Of a DNA stretch of 64,000 bases, positions 52,630 through 62,074 are shown one piece after another. A program made the translations under genes and the position numbers. The notes under the pieces are model-generated. The model was not told where the DNA came from, did no database searches, and saw only the letters and a program-made list of their open reading frames with translations. Positions within the stretch are counted from its first letter, which is position 1. Every line of letters starts with the position of its first letter. This stretch comes from Solibacillus silvestris (GTDB taxonomy: Bacteria; Bacillota; Bacilli; Bacillales_A; Planococcaceae). The DNA lies in contig CP014609.1 of the NCBI GenBank assembly GCA_001586195.1, forward strand, positions 3,866,001 to 3,930,000, read 5' to 3'.

Positions 52630-53466
52630 ATGCAGAGTCTAAAGAAATTATCATTTCTATTTTTATTAAGTACTTTCATATTACTTTTAGCTGCTTGTAG
52701 TGATGAGGATGGAGCGGATTCAACGGCAAAAGAAACAAATACTGATAGCGGGAAAAAAGACGTCTTAGTTGTTGGTTCATCAGGAATCTATCCTCCTTTT
52801 ATTTCTGTGGATGAAGACGGCAAAGCGCAAGGTTATGACGTGGAAGTATTAGAAAAAGTTGGCGAAGCTTTAGGGTATGAAATAAAATGGGAGTTTGCTG
52901 AGTTTTCGGGTATCTTTGGTATGCTTGATGCTGGAAAAATTGATACGGTATCCAATTTAATTGCAATGACAGAAGAACGGCGTGCAAAATATGATTTTTC
53001 AACTCCTTACGCTTATTCAGGTGCTACTCTAGTTGTTCATGAAGATAATAATAATATTAACAGTATTGAAGACTTAAAGGGTAAAAAAGTTGGTGTTTTA
53101 TTAGGAAATAACTTGCATCAATTTTTAGAGAAATGGAATGAAGAAAATGGTGGTGAGATTATTATTACACCATATCAAGATGTTAGCGGAACATATAATG
53201 AAGTGGCTTTAGGTCGATTAGATGCATTTATTGATGTGAAAATTACTGCAGCATCTCGTATTCGTGATGAAGGTTTACCATTAAAAATTTATGGTGAAGA
53301 ATATTTAGTTAACTTTGATTATGGCTTCCCATTTGTACGCTCTGAAGAAAACAAAGTGTTTTTAGAAGCGTTTAGTGCAGAAATTCAAAAGCTTCAAGAG
53401 AATGGCACATTAAAAGAGTTATCAGATAAGTGGAGTGCAATTGACGTTACAATTCCACATAAATAA
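52630..53466 (+). CDS. amino-acid ABC importer, solute-binding lipoprotein
   Basis: 278-residue family-3 binding protein. Signal peptide with lipobox LLLAACSDED (lipidated Cys near 22), then VGSSGIYPPFISVDEDGKAQ and GYDVEVLEKVGEALG, as in cystine and polar amino-acid receptors. The NLIAMTEERRAKYDFSTPY block fits the ligand site region. Starts immediately after the thioredoxin-fold gene. Followed by a hairpin before the permease gene that may limit downstream expression. Confidence 0.92.
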   Translation: MQSLKKLSFLFLLSTFILLLAACSDEDGADSTAKETNTDSGKKDVLVVGSSGIYPPFISVDEDGKAQGYDVEVLEKVGEALGYEIKWEFAEFSGIFGMLDAGKIDTVSNLIAMTEERRAKYDFSTPYAYSGATLVVHEDNNNINSIEDLKGKKVGVLLGNNLHQFLEKWNEENGGEIIITPYQDVSGTYNEVALGRLDAFIDVKITAASRIRDEGLPLKIYGEEYLVNFDYGFPFVRSEENKVFLEAFSAEIQKLQENGTLKELSDKWSAIDVTIPHK

Positions 53467-53475
53467 TTTTTAATG

Positions 53476-53518
53476 GAGGCTGTCCAGAGTAATCTCTGAA
53501 CAGCCTTCTGTGATTTTT
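53476..53518 (+). terminator. intercistronic hairpin between binding protein and permease
   Basis: AGGCTGTCCAGAG pairs with CTCTGAACAGCCTT, followed by CTGTGATTTTTATTTT. Likely a partial terminator or mRNA stabiliser giving more binding protein than permease. Confidence 0.75.
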
Positions 53519-53542
53519 ATTTTAATAGAAAAGAGGGGTTTT

Positions 53543-54226
53543 ATGAATTTTGATTTTGGCTATATGATTGATATTTTTCCTAGGATCATAGAGTATTTAC
53601 CAATTGTTTTGTACATGGGAACTCTTTCATTTATATTAGCGGTTATTATTGGTCTAATATTTGCAGTAATTATTAATTTTAAAGTTCCGGTTATTTATCA
53701 GATTTTAGTTGTTATTATTTCATACTTCCGAGGGGTTCCAACGCTTATTCAAATTTTTATTTTCTATTTTGGAATGCCACAATTATTTCCTAGCTTTAAC
53801 TCATTAGATGCTATTACAGCTGTTATTTTTGCGTTAAGTGTTAAAAATGCAGCATATTTATCTGAAGTATTTCGTTCGGCATTTTTAGCAGTCGATAAAG
53901 GCCAATTTGAAGCATGTGATGCTGTAAACATGACAAAGTGGCAAGGATTACGTACGGTTATTTTGCCACAAGTATTACGTGTAGCAATTCCGTCATCTGG
54001 GAATTATTACATTATGATGATTAAAGAAACTTCATTAGCTTTTACGATTGGTGTTATAGATATGCTTGCTCGGGCAAAATTAGAATCAGCTGTTACTTAT
54101 AAATTTCTAGAAGCCTATTTAACAGTTGGTTTAATTTATTGGGCGATCACCGTAATATTAGCATACTTACAATCAAAACTTGAAAATTATGTAGAGCGTC
54201 CCTATAGAAAGGAGGCAAAGAAATGA
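53543..54226 (+). CDS. amino-acid ABC importer, permease
   Basis: 227-residue HisM-type permease with five helices. The EAA-like loop reads [20 protein letters not shown], and [16 protein letters not shown] is the N-terminal family signature. ATG 53543 follows AGAGGGG; the frame is open upstream to 53510 without ribosome site. ATGA overlap with the ATPase gene. Confidence 0.92.
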   Translation: MNFDFGYMIDIFPRIIEYLPIVLYMGTLSFILAVIIGLIFAVIINFKVPVIYQILVVIISYFRGVPTLIQIFIFYFGMPQLFPSFNSLDAITAVIFALSVKNAAYLSEVFRSAFLAVDKGQFEACDAVNMTKWQGLRTVILPQVLRVAIPSSGNYYIMMIKETSLAFTIGVIDMLARAKLESAVTYKFLEAYLTVGLIYWAITVILAYLQSKLENYVERPYRKEAKK

Positions 54227-54984
54227 TTAAAATTCAAAATTTGCATAAAAGCTATGGAAGCACTGAGATATTAAAAGGAATTGACGTAGAGTTAAAAGAT
54301 GGTGAGGTACTAGCTATTATCGGTCCTTCGGGGTCAGGAAAATCTACGTTTTTACGGTGCTTAAATTTTTTGGAAAAGCCAGAAAGGGGTATTATTCAGA
54401 TTGATAGCGAAGAAGTGAATTTAGAGAAATATCAAAAATCCCAAGTAGTGAAGTTACGTGGAAAAACGGGAATGGTATTTCAAAACTATAATTTATTCAA
54501 AAATAAAACGGCTTTACATAATGTATCTGAACCATTGCGTCTAACTAAGAAAATTCCCAAAAACCAGGCTGAACAAATAGCATATGAAATACTAGCTGAG
54601 GTTGGACTGAAAGGGAAAGAACTTAATTATCCTGTAGCACTTTCAGGGGGGCAACAGCAGCGAGTTGGCATAGCCAGAGCACTTGCACTTGATCCATATG
54701 TAATCTTATTTGATGAGCCGACTTCATCACTAGATCCAGAGCTTGTAGAAGAAGTATTAAACGTAATGAAGGCAGTTATTAAACAAGGTCGAACTATGAT
54801 TGTTGTAACTCACGAAATGGAGTTTGCAAAAGAGGTAGCAGATCGCGTGATTTTCATGGCAGATGGACATATTATTGAGGAGGGAACACCGGAAGAAATT
54901 TTCGAGAACCCCCAAAACGAACGAACAAAACGTTTCTTGAAAAATTACTTAACACTACATAATTTAGATGGAGATGGCATTTAA
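54223..54984 (+). CDS. amino-acid ABC importer, ATPase
   Basis: 253-residue GlnQ-type ATPase: Walker [11 protein letters not shown]-loop [10 protein letters not shown], signature [15 protein letters not shown], Walker [13 protein letters not shown], His switch VTHEMEF. Overlaps the permease stop. As a whole the operon (thioredoxin-fold protein, lipoprotein, permease, ATPase) resembles cystine or polar amino-acid import systems such as B. subtilis TcyABC. Followed by a terminator. Confidence 0.94.
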   Translation: MIKIQNLHKSYGSTEILKGIDVELKDGEVLAIIGPSGSGKSTFLRCLNFLEKPERGIIQIDSEEVNLEKYQKSQVVKLRGKTGMVFQNYNLFKNKTALHNVSEPLRLTKKIPKNQAEQIAYEILAEVGLKGKELNYPVALSGGQQQRVGIARALALDPYVILFDEPTSSLDPELVEEVLNVMKAVIKQGRTMIVVTHEMEFAKEVADRVIFMADGHIIEEGTPEEIFENPQNERTKRFLKNYLTLHNLDGDGI

Positions 54985-55017
54985 ATTCAGTATCCTATGT
55001 AATGACGTAATAAAATG

Positions 55018-55064
55018 AAAACCGATATGATAAATTGAAAAACGGATTTACGTATCGGTTTTTT
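55018..55064 (+). terminator. terminator of ABC operon
   Basis: AAAACCGATA pairs with TATCGGTTTTTT across a loop of about 25 bases. Confidence 0.85.
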
Positions 55065-55176
55065 GAGAGGTTAATGACTTTAATTGAACAATAATTTTTC
55101 TAAAGCAACTGAATGTTATCCACGGTAATGATCCCGTTTCGCTAATTATCCTATTTCCTGTTTTACCTCAAACCGG

Positions 55177-55779
55177 TTAACGTTTTTGTTTTCCCACAAA
55201 CTCCAGTGAATAAATATGTGTTTGGGATAAAGCAATGACTTCTTCTATAAACTCTTCTTTGGATTCTTTAAAATTGCTGTTAATCCAATTTTGAATAAGT
55301 CCGTAAAATCCAAATGCAGTATATCGTTTAAAGTAATCCATATTTACCGGGATATTATTAATTGTTTGAAATATAAACTGCTCCCCGTATATTTTTAATA
55401 TCGTTTGAGGAAATTTTGTATGTAAGCCTGTTAATGTATCATCGTATTTAATCAGTTCAAAGAAATTTCGATTATCATAAATGTAAGAAATAATATTAAA
55501 AGAGGGTTCACTTAGTTTTGACGTATATACTTTTTGACCAGGAGAATACGGTTTCCCTACAGATTCTTCCAATCCCGCAAGCATTGTTTCAAGTAGATCC
55601 TCTGCCAATTGAAATTTATCCTGGTAATGTACATAAAATGTACTGCGATTGTAAGAAGCATGATCGACAATATCCTTTACGGAAATCGCATGGTAGCCTT
55701 TCTTTTTGATAAGGTCAATTAACGCCAACTTTAAATGTTCTTTTGTTCGGTTTTTTCTTTTGGATGTATCATTTTCCAC
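55177..55779 (-). CDS. TetR/AcrR-family regulator
   Basis: 200 residues. The N-terminal HTH is IKKKGYHAISVKDIVDHASY with recognition helix NRSTFYVHYQDKFQLAEDL, and the C-terminal all-helical domain is of the TetR_C type seen in DhaS-like regulators. GTG 55779 follows GGAGGG. Divergent from an SDR gene with a palindrome between them, so it probably represses that gene and itself; the inducer is unknown. Confidence 0.9.
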   Translation of the reverse strand: MENDTSKRKNRTKEHLKLALIDLIKKKGYHAISVKDIVDHASYNRSTFYVHYQDKFQLAEDLLETMLAGLEESVGKPYSPGQKVYTSKLSEPSFNIISYIYDNRNFFELIKYDDTLTGLHTKFPQTILKIYGEQFIFQTINNIPVNMDYFKRYTAFGFYGLIQNWINSNFKESKEEFIEEVIALSQTHIYSLEFVGKQKR

Positions 55780-55807
55780 GACATTCCCTCCATGTAAAAA
55801 GACAAAA

Positions 55808-55833
55808 TAATAGTAAGTGTCTACTTATTATAC
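55808..55833. promoter_or_regulatory. palindromic operator for the TetR regulator
   Basis: TAAGT-gtct-ACTTA (55814-55827), extended outward by ATAATA/TTATTA-like arms, about 35 bases before the regulator start in the divergent spacer. Confidence 0.65.
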
Positions 55834-55978
55834 ATTTTACAATATTCTAATGATTGATGTATTTATTGGAATTGTTAAAATTGAAGTGTAAAGAAAATGC
55901 GCATATTTCTGCTATTTCTGTTCAATTTAACTTAAATATGTATGTTTTCAATGGCTCATTATATAGGAGGAATAAAAG

Positions 55979-56716
55979 ATGGGAAAATTACAAGGTAAAG
56001 TAGCAGTCATCACTGGTGGTGCGTCAGGTATTGGTGCAGCTACAGCAAAATTATTTGTCTCTGAAGGTGCTAAAGTCGTATTAGTTGATTTAAATGAAGA
56101 AAAAGGTAAAGCTTTCGAAGCAGAATTGAAAGCACTTAACGCGGACGCAGTATTTGTTAAAGCAAATATTACAAGTGAAGAAGAAGTAGCAAATATATTC
56201 AAACAAACAATTGAAGCATTTGGAAAAGTGGATATCGTATTTAACAATGCCGGCATCGGCCGTGTTTTCCCCTCACATGAATTGGAATATGCTGAATGGC
56301 GCAACACAGTTAATGTAGACTTGGATGGTGTATTCTTGGTAGCACGTGAAGCTATCCGTGAAATGCTGAAATCTGGCGGAGGGTCAATCATCAATACCGC
56401 TTCTATGTACGGCTGGGTTGGTTCACCAGGATCGGCAGCATACAATGCAGCAAAAGGTGGGGTTATTAACTTAACACGCTCACTTGCACTTGAATATGCA
56501 GAGCAAAATATTCGTGTGAACTCACTATGCCCAGGGTTCATTGACACACCGATTATTCCGGAAGAAAGCAAACAGGCATTAGCTTCAATGACACCAATGA
56601 AACGTCTTGGACAAGCAGAAGAAATGGCAAAAGCTGTATTATTTATGGCAAGTGACGATTCTTCATTCATGACTGGCAACAGCTTAACAGTTGATGGTGG
56701 ATATACAGCCCAATAA
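55979..56716 (+). CDS. short-chain dehydrogenase/reductase
   Basis: 245-residue classical SDR. TGGASGIGAATA, Asp in VVLVDLNEE favouring NAD(H), NNAG, Ser in INTASMYGW and YNAAKGG are present, and the C-terminal MTGNSLTVDGGYTAQ is typical. ATG 55979 follows TAGGAGG. Divergent from the TetR regulator and so probably its target. Substrate unknown. Confidence 0.91.
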   Translation: MGKLQGKVAVITGGASGIGAATAKLFVSEGAKVVLVDLNEEKGKAFEAELKALNADAVFVKANITSEEEVANIFKQTIEAFGKVDIVFNNAGIGRVFPSHELEYAEWRNTVNVDLDGVFLVAREAIREMLKSGGGSIINTASMYGWVGSPGSAAYNAAKGGVINLTRSLALEYAEQNIRVNSLCPGFIDTPIIPEESKQALASMTPMKRLGQAEEMAKAVLFMASDDSSFMTGNSLTVDGGYTAQ

Positions 56717-56727
56717 TTTTTGATTCA

Positions 56728-56760
56728 AAGCGCACTTTCAATTTGGAAGTGCGTTTTTTG
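56728..56760 (+). terminator. terminator of SDR gene
   Basis: CGCACTT (56731-56737) pairs with AAGTGCG (56747-56753), extended by flanking A/T pairs and followed by six T; it ends 14 bases before repeat array 2. Confidence 0.88.
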
Positions 56761-56773
56761 TGTGGGCTGTTTT

Positions 56774-56946
56774 TATTAGAAAAGTTAAGCGGGATATTAG
56801 AAAAAGTGTTGTCGATATTAGCAAATGCTAAAGGAATATTAGAACAAAGCGAACACTTTTTAGAACATTGGAAGGATTTATTAGAACATCGCAGTTTTAT
56901 TAGAACAAATAAAAATATATTAGAACATTTTCATTTATATTAGAAA
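56774..56946. repeat. phased degenerate repeat array 2 (9 units, 19-21 bp)
   Basis: Plus-strand TATTAGAA (mostly TATTAGAAC) or one-base variants begin at 56774, 56795, 56816, 56837, 56858, 56879, 56898, 56918 and 56938; spacings 21, 21, 21, 21, 21, 19, 20 and 20. The core is the reverse complement of the array-1 core. Intervening sequence is not conserved. The open frame over it (56743-56943) has no ribosome site. Confidence 0.87.
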
Positions 56947-57036
56947 ATCTCGCCTACTTTAATTCGTGCTAACCGTAAATAAATATTTCTGTTAGAATAA
57001 ATTTACAGTAAATTCTAATAATTTAGGGGGCAAAGT

Positions 57037-58431
57037 ATGGAGGAGATTCAAGAGAAGAACTTAAATAGCGATACAATCACGAAATTGGAACAAGTAGTGG
57101 AGACAATTTTAGGGAAGGACAAGGCAACTTTTACACTGCGGGACAAAACTTCTGGAGAGATTCTGTATACATATCGAGGGGAGCATTTAATGCGTCCTGC
57201 GTCCAACATGAAAATTCTTACGGGGGCGGCCGCAATTTCGGAGCTTGGACTGGACTACCGATTTAAAACAGAAGTTTTTATCGACGGAAATGTTGAAGAC
57301 CACACGTTAAACGGGGATATTTACGTGAAGGGTTACGGTGACCCGACAATAAATGAAGCGACACTTAAGCATTTTGCGAAAGTTTTGCGGGAATACGGCA
57401 TCCAACATGTGAAAGGTAAGTTAATCGGGGACGATACATATTTTTCGGGTGAAACATTGCCTCCTGGTGTTGATGATGAAGGGGAAACGCATTATTACGG
57501 TGCACGTATTTCGCCTATTACGATGTCACCGAATGATGATTTTGATGCGAGCACAATTATCGTCGAGGCAGCTTCGGGAAATATCGGGGAAAAGCCGATG
57601 TTTAATGTCATCCCGCATTTAAGTGGTCTGCAAATTTCTAATGAAGGGAAAACAGTAGATAAAAATGCTGAAAATACATTAGAAATCCGCCGAATTAATA
57701 ATACAAATCATATCGTGATTACCGGTGAACTACCAGAAGGAGAAACGGCGAAAGTATGGGTGTCCCACCAGGATCCTACAAAAAACACATTGCTGTTTTT
57801 CAAAGAACTATGCAAAGATGCAGGCATCCGCTTTGAACAGGAAGATGCCATTGCAAGCGGCACGACGCCAAAGCATGCCAAGCTAATCCACACGCACGAG
57901 TCTCGTCCAATTGCAGAGATGTTTTCTATATTTATGAAACTAAGCAATAACAGCATCGCCGATATTTTCCTGAAAACGATGGGGAAACAAAAGCATGGAA
58001 TAGGCGATTACGTGCATGGCCTAAAAGTAGTGCGAGCTTATTTGGAAAAGCTGCATATCGATTTTGCGACATGGCAATTCGCTGATGGTTCTGGCCTGTC
58101 ACATCATAACCGTCTGCACTCAAATGGTATATCCGAGCTATTGTATAAGCTGCAAAAAGAACCGTATTTCGAGAACTTTTTCGAATCCTTGCCTGTTGGA
58201 GGAAATACAAACAGACTGGTTGGCGGGACGTTAAAAGACCGCTTTTTAGAGCCGCAACTGCAACAGCAAATTTTCGCCAAAACAGGCTATATCCATGAAG
58301 TGAATACATTGTCAGGCTATGTGACGGGAAAAAGCGGGAGAGATTATATTTTCTCGATTATGCTTGAAGGTAGGGAAGAGGGAATTCCGTTTTTGGATGA
58401 AGGGTTGAAGGTAATTATTGAAATAGTGTAA
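57037..58431 (+). CDS. DacB-type D-Ala-D-Ala carboxypeptidase (peptidase S13) lacking signal peptide
   Basis: 464-residue penicillin-binding-protein-like hydrolase. The three active-site motifs are present: SNMK in RPASNMKILTGAAA near residue 55, SNN in MKLSNNSIADIF, and KTG in FAKTGYIHEVNTLSGYV. YVKGYGDPTI is typical of S13. Unusually the N-terminus (EEIQEKNLNSDTITKLEQVV) is charged and shows no signal peptide or membrane helix; ATG 57037 follows AGGGGGC and no upstream in-frame extension is seen. It may be cytosolic or exported by another route. Followed by a strong terminator. Confidence 0.88.
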   Translation: MEEIQEKNLNSDTITKLEQVVETILGKDKATFTLRDKTSGEILYTYRGEHLMRPASNMKILTGAAAISELGLDYRFKTEVFIDGNVEDHTLNGDIYVKGYGDPTINEATLKHFAKVLREYGIQHVKGKLIGDDTYFSGETLPPGVDDEGETHYYGARISPITMSPNDDFDASTIIVEAASGNIGEKPMFNVIPHLSGLQISNEGKTVDKNAENTLEIRRINNTNHIVITGELPEGETAKVWVSHQDPTKNTLLFFKELCKDAGIRFEQEDAIASGTTPKHAKLIHTHESRPIAEMFSIFMKLSNNSIADIFLKTMGKQKHGIGDYVHGLKVVRAYLEKLHIDFATWQFADGSGLSHHNRLHSNGISELLYKLQKEPYFENFFESLPVGGNTNRLVGGTLKDRFLEPQLQQQIFAKTGYIHEVNTLSGYVTGKSGRDYIFSIMLEGREEGIPFLDEGLKVIIEIV

Positions 58432-58448
58432 CCATTGAGGGCAAAGAA

Positions 58449-58496
58449 ACAGTCTCCAACTATTAGCTGCTGACTAATAGTTGGAGACTGTTTATT
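58449..58496. terminator. bidirectional terminator
   Basis: ACAGTCTCCAACTATTAG pairs perfectly over 18 bases with CTAATAGTTGGAGACTGT, between convergent genes. Confidence 0.9.
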
Positions 58497-58501
58497 AAGA
58501 A

Positions 58502-59086
58502 TTAAATATACTGATAAAATAATCCGTCACGTGTATCGAACCAAATTAGTTTCCCGTGTTTTTTACGCGGGACTGTTGCCTGCAAAGCCCATTCAGGGAA
58601 CTGCTTGTACAATTGAATCTGATCCCCTGTTGCCAGTGCGATAAATGATACGTAATGGTCTTTCGTCATGGGGTGGTCTGCTGAAATGGACCATTGCATA
58701 TCGATTTCCCCTACTTTTAATTTTTGTTCGTCCGTTGCTTTTACAGCTGCTAACGGCTCCAATTTCCGTCCGCAGCACGAAACGGTAAAATTCCGAGTTG
58801 CTAACCCGATATTCGAGCAGCTTGGGCATACATAATAGCTTGAATTTTTCATATTGCCTCCTACCAAATCATTTTGATTTATTTCACCTGTCAGTAAATT
58901 TTCTATTGGAATATCGAAGAGGGCAGCAAGCTGAGGGAGAAGTGTTATATCAGGACAGCCGATCCCTCTTTCCCATTTTGAAATGGTGCGGTCCGATAAA
59001 AACAGTGCATCTGCTACTTGCTTTTGCGTCATCCCTTTTCCCTTGCGCAATGTATAAATTAATTGGCCAATTTTTTCATTATCCAT
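58502..59086 (-). CDS. HTH (XRE) protein with cysteine motif and desulfoferrodoxin-like tail
   Basis: 194 residues. The N-terminal Cro/C1 HTH covers GMTQKQVADALFLSDRTISK and WERGIGCPDITLLPQLAALF. A linker leads to four cysteines in CPSCSNIGLA...VSCCGRKLEP, which suggest a zinc or iron centre, and a C-terminal block HPMTKDHYVSFIALATGDQI that resembles the HPM(x)xxHYI segment of desulfoferrodoxin/superoxide reductase. ATG 59086 follows AGGAGGG; the frame extends upstream to 59140. Possibly a redox- or metal-sensing transcription factor; its targets are unknown, though it is divergent from the DUF418 gene. Confidence 0.82.
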   Translation of the reverse strand: MDNEKIGQLIYTLRKGKGMTQKQVADALFLSDRTISKWERGIGCPDITLLPQLAALFDIPIENLLTGEINQNDLVGGNMKNSSYYVCPSCSNIGLATRNFTVSCCGRKLEPLAAVKATDEQKLKVGEIDMQWSISADHPMTKDHYVSFIALATGDQIQLYKQFPEWALQATVPRKKHGKLIWFDTRDGLFYQYI

Positions 59087-59265
59087 TCGTTTCCCTCCTA
59101 CTGTATTTAGCATAAAAGGATTGAAGTCGATTCGCAACAAACGGAGCGTAGAGTTGGGATGTGAACGACCAACAGCTGAATTCTTTACAAATTTATTACT
59201 ATACTAAGCAAGTAATTTTGAAACTTCCTTGACCTCAATCCGTAGAAATTATTAGGAGGTGTAAG

Positions 59266-60396
59266 ATGAAGAACAGAATTGAAGCATTGGATGCATTGAG
59301 AGGATTTTCTTTACTGGGTATCTTGATTGCGAATATGCTGTATTTCCAATATGGAGATATGACGATAAATACAATTGAGCCTACAACATGGTGGGATAAT
59401 GCGGCATTTTATTTCACAAAAATATTTATAGAGGCATCGTTTTATCCGATTTTTGGATTTTTATTTGGATACGGAATTATTTTATTTGTGCGTGCGTTGG
59501 AAAATCGAGACTTGAAGACGCTCGGTCCTTTATGGCGCAGGGTGATAGGGTTAATAATTTTAGGAAGCTTACATATTACATTTGTATGGGACGGCGATAT
59601 TTTATTGACATATGGTGCAGGTCTTATCATTATCATATCGTTCATTAAGCGCAAGGTGAAAACTTTGCTTATTTGGGCGTCTGTATTAGCAGTGCTGATG
59701 ATCCCGCTTTTAATATTGAAAACGGATGTGTTGTTGCTTGCTGGATTAGAAGAATCAACGGCCGTTTTAGCGAATGGAACCTATTGGGAAGTTGTGCAAC
59801 AACGGATTGGTTTAACAGAAGAGGTTCCAATCATCTTCTTCTTAATTGGATTACCAATTGCACTTGGTTTTATTGTGTTGTTGGCCTTTTTCACAATTGG
59901 TCCTGTTGTGTTGTTGGGGATGGCAGCAGCAAAGAAGGATTTCTTTACACATATTAGGTTAAGAACAAAGCTTTTAAAACGTTTAGCGTTGCTTGTTCCA
60001 CTAGGCTTAGTGTGTAAGTCATTCTTATATTGGAATCATTTTGCAGGAAAATTGATTTATGGTACGGGAACATATTTACTGGCGATTGGCTATATTGCTT
60101 TATTTACGCTAATTTATTTAGCGAAGGATGAAACGAAGCTTGCACAAGCATTTGTCAGTATGGGACGTTTATCACTAACCAATTATTTAATGCAATCTAT
60201 TATATTTACATCAATTTTTTACGGATATGGATTTGGCCTCTTTGGAAAGCTAGGTGTAGCGGTTGGATTACTGTTGGCAATCGTAGTGTACATCTTGCAG
60301 CTTTATATTTCAGGAATTTATACAAAACGCTTTTCAATTGGACCGGTCGAATGGTTACTGCGTAAATTTGTTTATTTGAGGCAGGGTCGTAGTTAA
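59266..60396 (+). CDS. DUF418 membrane protein (YeiB/YxaH-like)
   Basis: 376-residue protein with about nine helices. The start RIEALDALRGFSLLGILIAN, SFYPIFGFLFGYGI and the end MGRLSLTNYLMQSII with a terminal GPVEWLLRKF are the DUF418 hallmarks; the family belongs to a wider acyltransferase-like membrane superfamily and has no established role. ATG 59266 follows TTAGGAGG. Divergent from the HTH regulator. Confidence 0.9.
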   Translation: MKNRIEALDALRGFSLLGILIANMLYFQYGDMTINTIEPTTWWDNAAFYFTKIFIEASFYPIFGFLFGYGIILFVRALENRDLKTLGPLWRRVIGLIILGSLHITFVWDGDILLTYGAGLIIIISFIKRKVKTLLIWASVLAVLMIPLLILKTDVLLLAGLEESTAVLANGTYWEVVQQRIGLTEEVPIIFFLIGLPIALGFIVLLAFFTIGPVVLLGMAAAKKDFFTHIRLRTKLLKRLALLVPLGLVCKSFLYWNHFAGKLIYGTGTYLLAIGYIALFTLIYLAKDETKLAQAFVSMGRLSLTNYLMQSIIFTSIFYGYGFGLFGKLGVAVGLLLAIVVYILQLYISGIYTKRFSIGPVEWLLRKFVYLRQGRS

Positions 60397-60469
60397 TAGA
60401 AGCAGGAGCATGCCAGGCCAACAAGAAGAACTTTTTTTCTTTTAGCCCGCAACCTCTCTAAAAAGCACA

Positions 60470-60515
60470 AAAACATCCACTTTTCTCCCCCCAGAGGAAA
60501 AATGGATGTTTTTCA
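60470..60515. terminator. bidirectional terminator
   Basis: AAAAACATCCA pairs with TGGATGTTTTT between the convergent DUF418 and ABC permease genes. Confidence 0.88.
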
Positions 60516-60546
60516 ATTTGCCCTGGCGACTTTTTCAACTCACTAA

Positions 60547-61341
60547 TCACTGCTTTTCCAATACCTTTCGTTCAATCAGTTCAACGCCTTTATACATAAT
60601 CGTTGCCAATACAATAATGATGAGAAGCGCCAAGAATACTAACGTAAAGTTAAATACTTGGAACCCGGAAATAATCAGATAACCGAGGCCGCTTGATGAT
60701 ACTAAAAATTCCCCGACAATAACCCCAACCCATGATAAGCCGACGTTTACCTTTAAAGTAGAAATAATCGTCGGGGTAGAGGCAGGAAGAATAACATGCC
60801 GGAATGTTTCATATTTGGATGCCCTGAAAAGCTGCATGACTTTAATATAGTTTTCGTTTACTTGCTGAAATGCGGAAAAAATAACGATGGTCGAAATAAT
60901 AACCGAAATGAGCACACCCATTACGAGAACTGCGAGCATATTCGGTCCGAAAACCACGAGAATCATCGGTCCAATTGCGACTTTAGGCATTGCATTCAAT
61001 ACGACAAGATAGGGGTCCATCACATTGGCAAATGTTTTGGAGGACCATAGCGAGATTGCGAGCAATGTTCCAAAAAGGGTTCCTAATATAAAGCCGACAA
61101 CGGTTTCAAACATCGTAATCGCAATATGAGGGAATAAACTGCCATCCGTTATTTTTGTAATAAACAGGCTTCCCACTGCGCGTGGGCTGCTGAAAATCAG
61201 CGGGTCCAATATACGGAAATGGGTCGTAATTTCCCAAAATAGAAGAAGACCGACAAGGAGCATTAGTTGGAAAGAGAAAATTTTTCGTTTTTCACGTCGT
61301 CGCTTTTCGTTATATTGCTGCTGCAACTGTTCAATATTCAT
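60547..61341 (-). CDS. ABC importer permease (SsuC/TauC/ThiX-like)
   Basis: 264-residue permease with six helices. [20 protein letters not shown], the EAA loop region [20 protein letters not shown] and [17 protein letters not shown] are typical of sulfonate/nitrate/thiamine-precursor permeases. ATG 61341 follows AAGGAGC at a long spacing and overlaps the ATPase end; the frame opens further upstream but inside the ATPase gene. Last gene of a three-gene operon. Confidence 0.9.
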   Translation of the reverse strand: MNIEQLQQQYNEKRRREKRKIFSFQLMLLVGLLLFWEITTHFRILDPLIFSSPRAVGSLFITKITDGSLFPHIAITMFETVVGFILGTLFGTLLAISLWSSKTFANVMDPYLVVLNAMPKVAIGPMILVVFGPNMLAVLVMGVLISVIISTIVIFSAFQQVNENYIKVMQLFRASKYETFRHVILPASTPTIISTLKVNVGLSWVGVIVGEFLVSSSGLGYLIISGFQVFNFTLVFLALLIIIVLATIMYKGVELIERKVLEKQ

Positions 61342-62074
61342 CCGAATCAAGCTCCTTCCATATTTCCTGGAATAGTACTTGGAAAGCAGGGGCATTTCTT
61401 GCTTCGAATGGTGTCAGTTCGCGAATTTCCTGTGGGATGATGAAGCTTTTCACAATCGATCCCGGACGAGGGCTAAAGATAAATACCTTATCACTCATCG
61501 CAATGGCTTCGCTAATATCATGCGTCACCAAAATGGTCGTCGTTGAAAACTGCTTCAATGTATTCGATACAAAGTTTTCAAGGGACAGTTTGGAACGAAA
61601 ATCGAGCGCAGAAAACGGTTCATCAAGTAAAAGTAATGTTGGTTTTACGGCAAGTGTTCGGGCAAGGGCGATACGTTGGCGCATACCCCCGGAAAGCTGC
61701 GTTGGGTAAAGTTTTTTCGTATGGGCCAATTCAAATTGTTCGAGCAGTTCGTCAATGATTTCACGGTTTTTCCTTTTTTGCAGTGTCAGACCGAGTGCGA
61801 CATTATCCTCAATTGTTTTCCATGGGAACAAGAAATCCTGTTGAAGCATATAGCCGATTTCAACATCGGGCTCAGCAAAATTAATCGAACCGGTCGTCGG
61901 TTTCAATAAGCCTGCCAGCAAAGAAAGCAATGTGGATTTCCCGCAGCCGCTCGGGCCTAAAAAGGAAACGAATTCTCCTGAAGCAACTGTGAAATTCACA
62001 TCTTCAAGAGCTGTTGCCACTTGCTGTTCTTTAAAGAAATGATGGGTAACCTGTTTTACTTCCAAATAAGTCAT
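61331..62074 (-). CDS. ABC importer ATPase (SsuB/ThiZ-like)
   Basis: 247 residues: Walker [14 protein letters not shown]-loop [11 protein letters not shown], signature [15 protein letters not shown], Walker [13 protein letters not shown], His switch VTHDISEA. This D-loop/Q-loop wording is that of the nitrate/sulfonate/taurine class. The start codon directly follows the stop of the binding-protein gene. Confidence 0.93.
   Translation of the reverse strand: MTYLEVKQVTHHFFKEQQVATALEDVNFTVASGEFVSFLGPSGCGKSTLLSLLAGLLKPTTGSINFAEPDVEIGYMLQQDFLFPWKTIEDNVALGLTLQKRKNREIIDELLEQFELAHTKKLYPTQLSGGMRQRIALARTLAVKPTLLLLDEPFSALDFRSKLSLENFVSNTLKQFSTTTILVTHDISEAIAMSDKVFIFSPRPGSIVKSFIIPQEIRELTPFEARNAPAFQVLFQEIWKELDSDEY

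Noticed and set aside
56743..56943. Plus-strand 66-codon frame over array 2
   Set aside because: Begins inside the upstream terminator, has no ribosome site and mirrors the DNA repeat.
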